From: CAYJAD01 sp964370305
GTDB taxonomy: Bacteria > Desulfobacterota > Desulfovibrionia > Desulfovibrionales > Desulfovibrionaceae
Assembly (NCBI GenBank): GCA_964370305.1
Contig: CAYJIU010000001.1
Location: 12,116-76,115 of the forward strand
DNA: 64,000 bases
Direction: 5' to 3'
How positions within the stretch are numbered: the stretch's first letter is position 1; every line of letters starts with the position of its first letter. Below the pieces are notes generated by a model that ran no database searches, had not been told where the DNA came from, and worked only from the letters and a program-made list of their open reading frames with translations. Of this stretch, positions 1-8,053 are shown one piece after another. The position numbers and the translations under genes were made by a program.

Positions 1-515
1 CCTTTGAAACCTTGGCCGATGTGGTTAAAGAGGTGGGCGTTGATGCGGCGCGCTTCATGTTTTTATCACGTAAGAGCGATAGCCCCCTTGATTTTGATCT
101 TGAACTGGTGAAGCAGCGTAGTATGGATAACCCCGTATATTATGTGCAATACGCTCATGCGCGGATTTGTGCCATCTTACGTAGAGCAGCAGAAAAGAAT
201 ATTACTTTAGACAAATCTACTCATTTGGATGACTTAAAAGCGTTAACCCATGCCGATGACCTAGCTCTTGTGCGCATGGCGGCGCGGTTTTCTGATGTGG
301 TGGAGTTTGCGGCAAGTAATTTGTCTGCCCATCATATTGGAAGTTATCTATCAGAGGTGGCTGGACTTTTGCATAGTTACTATGCAAGGCAGCATGTGGT
401 GCAAGAAGAAGATATGGCCTTAACTAAGGCAAGGCTCGTGCTTTTGCGTGCTGTGGGTCAAGTCTTGGCGGGGGGCTTGGGTTTACTTGGTGTATCTGCA
501 CCTGAAACTATGTAG
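1..515 (+). CDS. argS: Arginyl-tRNA synthetase, C-terminal part (5' end outside window)
   Basis: Class I aminoacyl-tRNA synthetase that charges tRNA-Arg in the cytoplasm. Only the last ~171 codons are present; the reading frame is open to the left edge, so the catalytic HIGH/KMSKS region lies outside. Seen here are the end of the catalytic domain (GVDAARFMFLSRKSDSPLDF) and the anticodon-binding domain, with the ArgS hallmark NPVYYVQYAHARI at about residue 45 of the visible part. The stop at 513-515 is 7 bp before the SPOR gene, so argS probably heads a transcript running on into the SPOR and mla genes. Family assignment is firm. Confidence 0.95.
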   Translation, partial: FETLADVVKEVGVDAARFMFLSRKSDSPLDFDLELVKQRSMDNPVYYVQYAHARICAILRRAAEKNITLDKSTHLDDLKALTHADDLALVRMAARFSDVVEFAASNLSAHHIGSYLSEVAGLLHSYYARQHVVQEEDMALTKARLVLLRAVGQVLAGGLGLLGVSAPETM

Positions 516-522
516 GAAGTGT

Positions 523-1263
523 ATGGCACAAAATACTAAAAATAATCCCGCGCAGGCCAAGGGCGGCAAGGGCGATGCTGAGGCTTCTAGCAAGAAATCA
601 TTGACCTTAACCTTAAGCTTTTCCACCGTAACAACTTTTTGTGTGGTTTTGCTTGGTTGTGTTTGTATGGCCTTTGTGATGGGGGTAATTGTGGGGCGAG
701 GTGATAATCCAGAAGCTCATTTGCCGCAATTTGCAACCCTGATGTCTGATGGCGAAGAAAAAAAGTCAGCAGCTAGTGATGATGCAAATACCGCTGAAGC
801 TGGCACACCCAAAGCTAGCCAGCCTGAAGATAAGGTCATGCCTAAAGAAGAGCTAGATTATGCAACATTACTTAAAGATAAAGGTGCGCAAGAGCAAGAT
901 GCCACTGTGCCGGCTTTAGTTTTGACTGTGCCAAGTGCAGCAGAGCAAGCTTTGCCTGAACAAAGTAAACAAAACCCTGCTCCGGTGCCAGTATTTGAAG
1001 ACGTACCTGCTCCTAAACCGGAACCGGTGGTCTTTGACTATGTATTCCAAGTAGCTACTTTTACAGACGATGCCTCTGTTGATCGCTTGCGTGAACGTTT
1101 GGAAGGCAGAGGCTTGCGTACAAAGATGGAAAAGGCCGGTAAATTTTATAAAGTCTTGGTGATGATGCGCGGAAGTGCTGAGCAAGCCCAAGATTTGCGC
1201 AAAACTATGGTTGATATGAAGCTTGGGGAACCATTACAACGCGGTAAAAAAGCGGTACAATAA
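523..1263 (+). CDS. SPOR-domain inner-membrane protein
   Basis: 246-aa protein with one membrane segment (about residues 35-57) after a basic, Ser/Lys/Gly-rich cytoplasmic stretch, a long low-complexity acidic/Pro-rich periplasmic linker, and a C-terminal SPOR domain (from about FDYVFQVATFTDD at residue 170 onward). SPOR domains bind denuded glycan strands of septal peptidoglycan, so a division-site or cell-wall role is inferred. I chose the ATG at 523 rather than an upstream in-frame start inside argS because AGGAAG lies just before it. It directly precedes mlaE with no gap, so it is probably co-transcribed with argS and mla. The specific substrate is unknown. Confidence 0.85.
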   Translation: MAQNTKNNPAQAKGGKGDAEASSKKSLTLTLSFSTVTTFCVVLLGCVCMAFVMGVIVGRGDNPEAHLPQFATLMSDGEEKKSAASDDANTAEAGTPKASQPEDKVMPKEELDYATLLKDKGAQEQDATVPALVLTVPSAAEQALPEQSKQNPAPVPVFEDVPAPKPEPVVFDYVFQVATFTDDASVDRLRERLEGRGLRTKMEKAGKFYKVLVMMRGSAEQAQDLRKTMVDMKLGEPLQRGKKAVQ

Positions 1264-2061
1264 ATGCTGAATTTTTTGGTTAATGTATGTGCCAATGTGG
1301 GTAATAAGTCACTCAATATGCTAGCCAGCATGGGTAGCATGTTACTTTTCTTGCTTGCATCATTGCGACATATGTTTAACGTATCGCATTTATTTTATAA
1401 AACGCGCGAACAAATTCATATTATTGGGGCAAAGTCACTCTTTCTCATTCTTTTAATTGGGATATTTTGTGGTATGGTTTTGGGCTTGCAGGGGTATTAT
1501 ACCTTAGTTAAGTTTGGTTCCACTGGTTTGTTGGGGGCTGCCGTTTCACTTACGCTTATTCGTGAGCTTGGCCCAGTGCTTACTGCCATAATGCTCACCG
1601 GTCGGGCTGGTTCGGCCATGACGGCAGAAATTGGTGTCATGCGTATTTCAGACCAAGTGGACGCCCTTGAAGTCATGGATATAGAGCCCATTGGTTACTT
1701 GGTAAGCCCGCGTCTTTTGGCCTCCTTGATTTCATTTCCATTACTTACGGCAGTTTTTGATGTAATTGGTATTATTGGTGGATATTTAACCGGTGTGCTT
1801 ATGCTTGGCATTAATGCTGGCGCGTACTTTTATGGTATTGAAAGTAATGTGGTTATGGCGGATGTTGTGGGTGGTTTCTCAAAATCCTTAATTTTCGCCA
1901 TATTAGTTAATACTGTATGTTGTCATCAAGGCTATTATACGCATTTGAGGCGCGATAGTGTGGGCCCTGCGGCGGTGGGTAATGCCACAACTTCGGCTGT
2001 GGTAATTGCATGTGTGCTTATTTTGGTGGCAGACTATGTGCTTACGTCTATATTATTATAG
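1264..2061 (+). CDS. mlaE: MlaE-family phospholipid ABC transporter permease
   Basis: 265-aa polytopic inner-membrane permease of the Mla system, which moves phospholipids between inner and outer membranes to keep the outer leaflet asymmetric. The family signature MLTGRAGSAMTAEIGVMRIS followed by DQVDALEVM is present near residues 103-135, with several hydrophobic segments before and after. The start ATG follows the stop of the SPOR gene with zero spacing. The N-terminal extension (about 35 residues) carries a further hydrophobic stretch. The TAG stop is completed by the first base of a MITE-like element (2061-2112), so the native C terminus may have been slightly altered by that insertion. 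Confidence 0.93.
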   Translation: MLNFLVNVCANVGNKSLNMLASMGSMLLFLLASLRHMFNVSHLFYKTREQIHIIGAKSLFLILLIGIFCGMVLGLQGYYTLVKFGSTGLLGAAVSLTLIRELGPVLTAIMLTGRAGSAMTAEIGVMRISDQVDALEVMDIEPIGYLVSPRLLASLISFPLLTAVFDVIGIIGGYLTGVLMLGINAGAYFYGIESNVVMADVVGGFSKSLIFAILVNTVCCHQGYYTHLRRDSVGPAAVGNATTSAVVIACVLILVADYVLTSILL

Positions 2062-2112
2062 TCGATGCTGAAAAACGCATTTCCACGCGCTTTTCAGAAA
2101 GGCGATATCAAC
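2061..2112. repeat. MITE-like element family 1, short internally deleted copy between mlaE and mlaF
   Basis: Begins GTCGATGCTGAAAAAC, the same end as the full-length copy at 55671-55950 read on the opposite strand, and matches it for about 43 bases including a hairpin CTGAAAA..CGC / GCG..TTTTCAG. It is preceded by TATTATA (2054-2060) and followed, after a degraded end ATATCAAC, by TCTTATA (2113-2119), a 6/7 match that looks like a target duplication. It lies inside an operon, in the 71-bp mlaE-mlaF gap. Confidence 0.7.
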
Positions 2113-2132
2113 TCTTATAGTAGGATAACATT

Positions 2133-2948
2133 ATGCAATCATACACTATTACATTAAAAGATTGTAGCGTGGGCTATGATGGGCATAGTGTGTTGCAAAA
2201 CCTTAATGCCACGCTGCCCGCTGGTAAAATTTCTGTTATTTTGGGCTGTTCTGGTAGCGGCAAATCCACACTTTTGCGGCATATTGTGGGGCTATCGCGC
2301 CCCATTAGTGGCAAAATTTTATTGGGTGAAACTGACTTTTTTGCATTATCTACAAGAGAGTTTCGGCGTATGCGCCGGCGCATGGGGATGCTGTTTCAAG
2401 ATGGTGCGCTACTTGGGGCTTTGAGTTTATTGGATAATGTGGCCCTACCTATACGTGAGCATACAAAATTAGCTGATGACGTGATAAACAGTGCCGTGCT
2501 TAGGGCTTTGCGTTTGGTGGGGCTTGAGGATTTTGCCAATTATTATCCGGGCCAGCTTTCTGGTGGGATGCGCAAAAGAGCAGGGCTTGCGCGAGCTATT
2601 ATTGTTGAGCCACCCTTACTTTTTTGTGATGAGCCCACATCCGGTCTTGATCCTATCACGGCTGCACAAATGGATGGGCTACTTTTAGCCATGAAGAAGA
2701 ATTTTCCAGCCATGACCATGGTTGTGGTTAGTCATGACTTAAATAGCCTTGAGCGTATTGCCGATTATGTGCTGGTTTTACATGAAGGACAGGCAATTTT
2801 TTCCGGTTCTTTGGCGGAACTTAAAAACACAGAGGATAAATTTTTGCAGGCATTTCTTGAGCGAAAACCCATGCAAAGTGCAGATGCGGCCTTTGAGGCA
2901 CAAGATGCACAGGTTAGTGCGGCTTTGGAAAAATGGATGCAAGAATAA
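2133..2948 (+). CDS. mlaF: MlaF-type ABC transporter ATPase
   Basis: 271-aa cytoplasmic ATPase that powers the MlaE permease. All nucleotide-binding motifs are visible: Walker A GCSGSGKST (38-46), Q-loop Q89, signature LSGGM (142-146), Walker B LLFCDE (162-167), D-loop GLDP (171-174) and H-loop His201. A C-terminal tail of about 40 residues extends past the core fold. TAGGATAAC precedes the ATG as a ribosome site. It is separated from mlaE by a short repeat element but followed 19 bp later by mlaD, so translation of the operon resumes after the insert. No STAS-domain mlaB gene is found in the cluster. Confidence 0.95.
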   Translation: MQSYTITLKDCSVGYDGHSVLQNLNATLPAGKISVILGCSGSGKSTLLRHIVGLSRPISGKILLGETDFFALSTREFRRMRRRMGMLFQDGALLGALSLLDNVALPIREHTKLADDVINSAVLRALRLVGLEDFANYYPGQLSGGMRKRAGLARAIIVEPPLLFCDEPTSGLDPITAAQMDGLLLAMKKNFPAMTMVVVSHDLNSLERIADYVLVLHEGQAIFSGSLAELKNTEDKFLQAFLERKPMQSADAAFEAQDAQVSAALEKWMQE

Positions 2949-2967
2949 TAAAGAATTAGGGTGTGTT

Positions 2968-3411
2968 ATGAATATGAAAAAAGAAGTTATAGTAGGTGTC
3001 TTTGTTTTGGTGGGCCTTTTATGTACAGCCTATTTGACTGTGAAACTAGGGCGTATGGAAGTTTTTGGCTCCGATGGCTATGAGCTGCAAGCAAGGTTTA
3101 CATCCGCCTCTGGTTTGCGGGTGGGAGCTAGTGTTGAGGTAGCTGGTGTCCAAGTGGGCAGAGTGGCATTGATTGACCTTGATGCTGAACATTCTCAGGC
3201 TATTATTACGCTATCACTTGATGATAGATTAAAGTTTACAGATGATACGATTGCGTCTATAAAGACAAGTGGACTTATTGGCGATAAGTATATTAGCTTG
3301 TCCCCCGGTGGTTCTGGTATTTTTCTTGCGCCCGGTGAGGAGATTACAGACACTGAATCGGCAGTAGATTTGGAGTCGCTTATCAGTAAATACGCTTTTG
3401 GAGGTGTATAA
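2968..3411 (+). CDS. mlaD: MlaD-type MCE-domain protein
   Basis: 147-aa inner-membrane-anchored substrate-binding subunit of the Mla transporter. A single N-terminal membrane helix (residues about 5-25, KEVIVGVFVLVGLL) is followed by the MCE domain, with FTSASGLRVGASVEVAGVQVG and a second conserved stretch ASIKTSGLIGDKYISLSPGG. Length is normal for the family. I placed the start at 2968, after TTAGGGTGTG, because the longer open frame upstream lies inside mlaF. The stop overlaps the mlaC start by one base (TAATG), indicating translational coupling. Confidence 0.93.
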   Translation: MNMKKEVIVGVFVLVGLLCTAYLTVKLGRMEVFGSDGYELQARFTSASGLRVGASVEVAGVQVGRVALIDLDAEHSQAIITLSLDDRLKFTDDTIASIKTSGLIGDKYISLSPGGSGIFLAPGEEITDTESAVDLESLISKYAFGGV

Positions 3412-4058
3412 TGCGTGCTTTTTACTCTTACGCATGGGCATTATTGCTATGTATTTTTTTAGCAAGCCCAAGCTTTGCTGGTGAAGGTGAAGCTAAATCA
3501 AGTGCTCGTGATGCTTTGAAATTATCCGTAACACGCATAATGGATTATATAAAAAATCCAGGATATAAGGATACACAAACAAGACAGTCATTAAATAAAG
3601 AGATTGAGCGCGAAGTATATATTATTTTTGATTTTGCAGAATTTTCTATGCGCACTGTTGGCCAGCGCTGGAAAAACTTTACACCTGAGCAACAAAAAGC
3701 CTTTGAGCAAGCCTTTGCCGATTTGCTTTTTAGCACCTATCTTGATCGCGTTGATGGTTACAATGGGGAAAATGTTATCTATGCAGGTGAGATTAGTAAT
3801 AAAAGTGGAAGTAGGGTCGAAGTACGCACTATGGTGGCCATGCAAAATAATCAAAAAATTCCCGTATCTTATCGGATGCTTTTAAAAGCAGGTAAGTGGC
3901 GTGTGTATGATGTGTTAATTGAGGGTATTAGCTTGGTTAAAAACTATAGGACGCAATTTGGAGATATATTATCCAAAGCAAGCCCAGAAGAACTAACGGC
4001 ACGTATTAGAGAGCGGGCAACTGCTTTGAGGAGTAAGATGCATGAAAAAGATTTATAG
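3411..4058 (+). CDS. mlaC: MlaC-type periplasmic phospholipid-binding protein
   Basis: 215-aa Ttg2/MlaC-family shuttle that carries phospholipid across the periplasm between MlaA and the MlaFED complex. The N terminus is a typical Sec signal peptide with cleavage likely after SFAGE or PSFA (about residue 23-24). The mature part contains the family pattern EIEREVYIIFDFAEFSMRTVGQRW..TPEQQKAFEQAFADLL and a C-terminal region with LLKAGKWRVYDVLIEGISLV. It starts one base inside the mlaD stop codon, and its 3' end overlaps mlaA by 17 bp, so the three genes are tightly coupled. Confidence 0.93.
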   Translation: MRAFYSYAWALLLCIFLASPSFAGEGEAKSSARDALKLSVTRIMDYIKNPGYKDTQTRQSLNKEIEREVYIIFDFAEFSMRTVGQRWKNFTPEQQKAFEQAFADLLFSTYLDRVDGYNGENVIYAGEISNKSGSRVEVRTMVAMQNNQKIPVSYRMLLKAGKWRVYDVLIEGISLVKNYRTQFGDILSKASPEELTARIRERATALRSKMHEKDL

Positions 4059-4869
4059 CTTCGTGATAATATGTTTTTTTGCTGGACTTATCCCTTTTGC
4101 CATGCAAGCGCATGCAGCAACTATTAACGTAGATGCGGCCATGAGTGGCTATGAGAGGGGTAGGTTACAAGAATCACCAGTTATTCAGGAACTTGAGCAA
4201 AGTGCAAGCTTAAGTGAAGATGATAGTCTTGATGATTATGAAAATGCTCCGGTGCAGATGATTACTGATCCATTTGAACCATGGAATAGATTTTGGTTTG
4301 GTTTTAATGATATATTTTACATGTATATTGCGCGCCCCATGCATCAAGGCTATTCCTATGTTGTGCCTGAACCTGTGCGCTCTGGATTGAGCAACTTTTT
4401 TCATAATGTACTTTTTCCAGTACGCTTTGTAAGCTCCCTTTTACAAGGTAGGCCACTGGCCGCAGGGGCTGAGTTTGGTAAGTTTTTTATTAATACTACC
4501 GTTGGTTTAGGTGGTTTTATTGATGTGGCTAAGCATAAGAAAACTATTGTTCCCCTTGACCCATCTGGTGAAGATATGGATCAAACCTTTGGGGTGTGGG
4601 GTTTTGGTACTGGCCCATACCTTGTTTGGCCTATTATCGGGCCAAGCTCGGTGCGAGGAACTTTTGGTACCGTAGCTAACTTTGCCCTTGATCCCACATT
4701 TTATTTTGCAACTCCGCTAGAAGTATCTATGGTTGCTGGTGGTTTACGCTTTAATGACCTTGGGCCTGTGCTTGATCTATATGCCGATACCAAGGAGGTT
4801 GCGGTAGATCCATATATAGCCATGCGCGAGGCTTATGCGGCCTATAAAAAACAGCAAATATTGCATTAA
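4042..4869 (+). CDS. mlaA: MlaA-family outer-membrane phospholipid protein (VacJ), no visible lipobox
   Basis: 275-aa protein matching MlaA/VacJ: DPFEPWNRFWFGFND, the conserved P-x-RxGLSNFFHN segment, INTTVGLGGFIDVA, and EDMDQTFGVWGFGTGPYLVWPIIGPSS. MlaA removes misplaced phospholipid from the outer leaflet. The signal peptide ends in AMQAHAA and has no lipobox cysteine; the only early Cys (in VIICFF) lacks the small residue needed before it. This copy therefore appears to be cleaved by signal peptidase I rather than lipidated as in E. coli. It overlaps mlaC by 17 bp and ends the operon. Between the signal and the domain there is an acidic linker of ~50 residues. Confidence 0.92.
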   Translation: MKKIYSFVIICFFAGLIPFAMQAHAATINVDAAMSGYERGRLQESPVIQELEQSASLSEDDSLDDYENAPVQMITDPFEPWNRFWFGFNDIFYMYIARPMHQGYSYVVPEPVRSGLSNFFHNVLFPVRFVSSLLQGRPLAAGAEFGKFFINTTVGLGGFIDVAKHKKTIVPLDPSGEDMDQTFGVWGFGTGPYLVWPIIGPSSVRGTFGTVANFALDPTFYFATPLEVSMVAGGLRFNDLGPVLDLYADTKEVAVDPYIAMREAYAAYKKQQILH

Positions 4870-4985
4870 TTTTTTTGCTGCTTACGAATTACTGTTTAAA
4901 AACGTGTTTTTGCAATAGGCTTAAATCAGCAAGAAAGTTTAAAGTTTCAGGTCGTTTGCACTGCTTTGTGGATGGCTTTTAGATT

Positions 4986-6374
4986 TTATTGCCTTAGCAC
5001 ATCGCTTAAGGCTTCAATGCTTTGTAACACTTCATCCCATGCTTCACGCGAATAATTTTTATTTTGTAAAAATAAATGTATATGACTAGTAAATGGACGT
5101 ATGGGCTTAGGAAGCTTTTGCCAAAAATCTTGGCTAAGTTTACTTTCTTTACCCTTATATACATTTTTTAAATGCTTTTGAAGCTCGTGCCCAAGGTTTA
5201 TGATTGCCGTGCGTAAGCCATGCACTATATGCGGATAAATATTTAATTTTTCAAAGCTTGTGTGTGGTACTGGGCCTTTATTGAATTTGTGCCAGAACCA
5301 ATCTTGCCAAAAACAAGCCATTAAATGTCGTGGACTTTCAAAACTTTGATTTATGGGGATGAGCTTATATAGACCGCGCTGATCACGCCCCGTGCGATAG
5401 ATACGCATATCGTTTATTTCAAGGTTTGCAAGACGTTTTTGGTCTTCTAAAATACATTGAGCAATGAGGGCCACGCGCCCAGCATGTAACTTTTGTTGGC
5501 AGGGGGTGCGTTGGCAAGCTTGCCAGCAACCTGTGCATGCTAAATTGGGCTGTATAATATGGTGGTTTGCAAATGTCGGCCCCGTTTCCCATGGGTTAAC
5601 TGGCCCTACCGATATGTTTAATGTGGGCGTTTTAAGCCAAGTGGCTAAGTGCATGGGGCCTGTATCTGGGGTGATAAATAAACTTAATTCGCGCAGGACG
5701 TGGGCAAACTGTGCTAGTGAAAGTTGACCGCAAAGTGAGGCATGCTTGATGCCGGATAACTGCTCAGCTTCATTGCCCAATTGCACATCATTGGGGCCTC
5801 CAAGAAATATGGGCTGATAATGCTTACGCACAAGTATTTTAGCAAGGTTTGCAAAAAATTGTGGAGTGGGACGTTTTTCTTGTTCACTAGCCCCCATAAA
5901 AATACCAATTTTAGCTTTATTGCCGGAGGTTTTTGTGCCGCTAGCCATAATGCTTAGGGGAGTGGTGCTATGGTCAAGTATTTGTAAATCACTCCAGTGA
6001 AAAAGGTTATACCTGTTGTTGTGTACAATACTTGCGCGATATAATGCCCAATCACCATCAATAGCACTATAATCTGCGGTGCTATGCGCGCCATAATAGT
6101 GCTCAGCGCGCAAAGATCCGGCAAGGCGCGCCGCATCCTCACGGTGGCTAAGGTTTATAACTGTTTGAAATTCAACATGTTGTAGCTGTGGGGCGGCTTC
6201 AGGTGGGAAAAATGTTGTCTGTGGTGAAAATTGTAAAAGGTCAGTAAAAAAATGTGGTTCAGCCACCGTCCAAATGGGATTGGCGGGATTCATTTTTTGC
6301 AATGCCCCAAGCAAGGGAAAGCTTAAAATAATGTCGCCCATGCGCTGCATTTGTAAGACTAATATGGGCTTCAT
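4986..6374 (-). CDS. Glycosyltransferase family 9 (heptosyltransferase-like)
   Basis: 462-aa GT-B fold protein. The N terminus ILVLQMQRMGDIILSFPLLGAL and the nucleotide-sugar site FITPDTGPMHLATWL with the downstream PTLNISVGPVNPW are GT9 signatures, as in ADP-heptose:LPS heptosyltransferases. A Cys-rich patch (ACTGCWQACQRTPC) follows. The C-terminal ~120 residues go beyond the usual GT9 length (about 350) and are unassigned. It overlaps the upstream glycosyltransferase by 4 bp (ATGA), so the two act as a unit, probably on surface glycan or flagellin. The exact acceptor cannot be read from sequence. Confidence 0.87.
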   Translation of the reverse strand: MKPILVLQMQRMGDIILSFPLLGALQKMNPANPIWTVAEPHFFTDLLQFSPQTTFFPPEAAPQLQHVEFQTVINLSHREDAARLAGSLRAEHYYGAHSTADYSAIDGDWALYRASIVHNNRYNLFHWSDLQILDHSTTPLSIMASGTKTSGNKAKIGIFMGASEQEKRPTPQFFANLAKILVRKHYQPIFLGGPNDVQLGNEAEQLSGIKHASLCGQLSLAQFAHVLRELSLFITPDTGPMHLATWLKTPTLNISVGPVNPWETGPTFANHHIIQPNLACTGCWQACQRTPCQQKLHAGRVALIAQCILEDQKRLANLEINDMRIYRTGRDQRGLYKLIPINQSFESPRHLMACFWQDWFWHKFNKGPVPHTSFEKLNIYPHIVHGLRTAIINLGHELQKHLKNVYKGKESKLSQDFWQKLPKPIRPFTSHIHLFLQNKNYSREAWDEVLQSIEALSDVLRQ

Positions 6375-8050
6375 TTATCTTTTATTCCATATACTTGTTG
6401 CATATTTTCCAGCAAGGTTTTTAGGCGATGATCCCAAGTGTGTTCGGCTAAAACTCTTTTTCTTGCGGCAGTGGTTATACGTGTACGCTCAGTGGGGTGA
6501 TCTAGATAAAATTTTATTAATTCGGGTATTTCTTCCAAGTCTTTGTAGGATATAATTTCAGTCTTGGGCTCAAATAAATTATCCATTTGTTCGCGCCAAT
6601 CAGTCAGCACAAAGGCATTGCAAGCTGGAACGTCAAATATACGCTGATTTACAGCCCCTTTCATCTGCTTGCTTGTGCAGTTGAAGTTTATATCTGATGT
6701 GGGATAAAATGCATGTAGTTCATTGTAATAATTAAGTTCTTTGTGTAGGGTATATTGCCCTTGCTTTTCTGAAAAAATAAAATCCCATCCATCATCCCCC
6801 ACCAATAAGGGGTTAAATTCTAGGGTTTTTTCCACGCACCTTGCTCTATAGCGGCGCGTGGCTTCCCAAGTGACGGCAGTTTCAAAGGCAAGGCGTTGTT
6901 CATTATTATCAAGCTCCGTGTAGTAGGTATAGGCTTTTGGATAATGCTGCTCCATAAATTTAGCTACAGAGTGTTGAGGGCTTTGGTCAAAATTTTCAGC
7001 TATTTCGTAAAAGTGCTGCAATATATTTTGAGGTAGAGGTTCTTTTTCTAATCGTTTAATAACCTTATAATGCATGGAGTTACCCACAAAAGAAACTTGG
7101 CTTTTCCATTTATTTTGGCCATAAGTATTGGGTTTAAAATGGGTTGGGTTTGTGCCAAGGGGTAAATAAAAAACATTATTAAAACCCATGTCTTGCAATG
7201 AACTAATATTGTCAAAATCCCAAGTGAAGATGCTAACCCAAGGGCTTTTTAATTTGTTGTACAAGTGTAATACCAAATGGGGGTTATCCACAAACCATGA
7301 AGCCAGCGGTAGTTGTAATTTTTCCAGTAATGCAATGAGTACCCCCTCTCTATCTACCCCCAAATGATTGAGGGTAAGTAGGCAATCTGGTTGAAATTTT
7401 ATCACCGCTGAGAGTAGGTTTTCCACAAATTCATTGGTGGCCATACATTCATCTGGTACGGTGAGTAATTCATGCTCAATGCCAAGTCTTTTGCAAGCAT
7501 GGGCTACTTCGCCCATGAGGAAATATTTACTGGTAATAAGTAATACTCGCGGCATTTTATTGATAAAACGAGGCTTTCGTGCCTTGCTCCAAAAATCAAA
7601 ACTTTGACTTGCTTCAACATTTTTACGCACTTCACCATACCATGCTCGGTCAAGGCGCATATAAAATGGATGAATAACGGCTTGAAAGGGTAAAAAATCA
7701 TGCTCACTTTGCCAGACGGTAAGTAAGCGTGATACTTCGCTAAGATCGTCTGTACTGATTAGGGTAATTCTTTTTTGCTGGTCTGGTTTGAGCTGAGCTA
7801 TAATATTGGTTAATGTCTGAATTTCTAACTCTTTATCTATAATGGCAATGGGCCCACGGTGTTTGGTGAGAATAAAATTTAAGGCATGCCCAAGCCCTGT
7901 ACCCAGCAGGACTGGTAAGGAGCCGTTAAAGTTTAAGTTATTTACACAGGCAAGCTCTCGCTCTGCACCGCTTGGGCCAAGCATAAAAAGTGGCCCATTT
8001 CTGCGCTCAACAACAATATCATTATCGGGGGTAAGGATAGGTTTATTCAT
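6371..8050 (-). CDS. CgeB/DUF3880-type glycosyltransferase
   Basis: 559-aa protein. Residues about 165-330 resemble DUF3880 (PRVLLITSKYFLMGEVAHAC, LTLNHLGVDREG, ASWFVDNPHLVL, FYLPLGTNP) and the C terminus a glycosyltransferase group 1 tail (FDVPACNAFVLTDWREQMDNLFEP, then DHPTERTRITTAARKRVLAEHTWDHR). Proteins of this kind are common beside DUF342 genes in Desulfovibrio-like genomes and are thought to glycosylate surface structures; the substrate is not known. The first ~150 residues form a separate Rossmann-like region (VLLGTGLGHALNFIL). It lies 3 bp after fapA and overlaps the GT9 gene by 4 bp, forming a three-gene unit. Confidence 0.83.
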   Translation of the reverse strand: MNKPILTPDNDIVVERRNGPLFMLGPSGAERELACVNNLNFNGSLPVLLGTGLGHALNFILTKHRGPIAIIDKELEIQTLTNIIAQLKPDQQKRITLISTDDLSEVSRLLTVWQSEHDFLPFQAVIHPFYMRLDRAWYGEVRKNVEASQSFDFWSKARKPRFINKMPRVLLITSKYFLMGEVAHACKRLGIEHELLTVPDECMATNEFVENLLSAVIKFQPDCLLTLNHLGVDREGVLIALLEKLQLPLASWFVDNPHLVLHLYNKLKSPWVSIFTWDFDNISSLQDMGFNNVFYLPLGTNPTHFKPNTYGQNKWKSQVSFVGNSMHYKVIKRLEKEPLPQNILQHFYEIAENFDQSPQHSVAKFMEQHYPKAYTYYTELDNNEQRLAFETAVTWEATRRYRARCVEKTLEFNPLLVGDDGWDFIFSEKQGQYTLHKELNYYNELHAFYPTSDINFNCTSKQMKGAVNQRIFDVPACNAFVLTDWREQMDNLFEPKTEIISYKDLEEIPELIKFYLDHPTERTRITTAARKRVLAEHTWDHRLKTLLENMQQVYGIKDK

Positions 8051-8053
8051 ATA

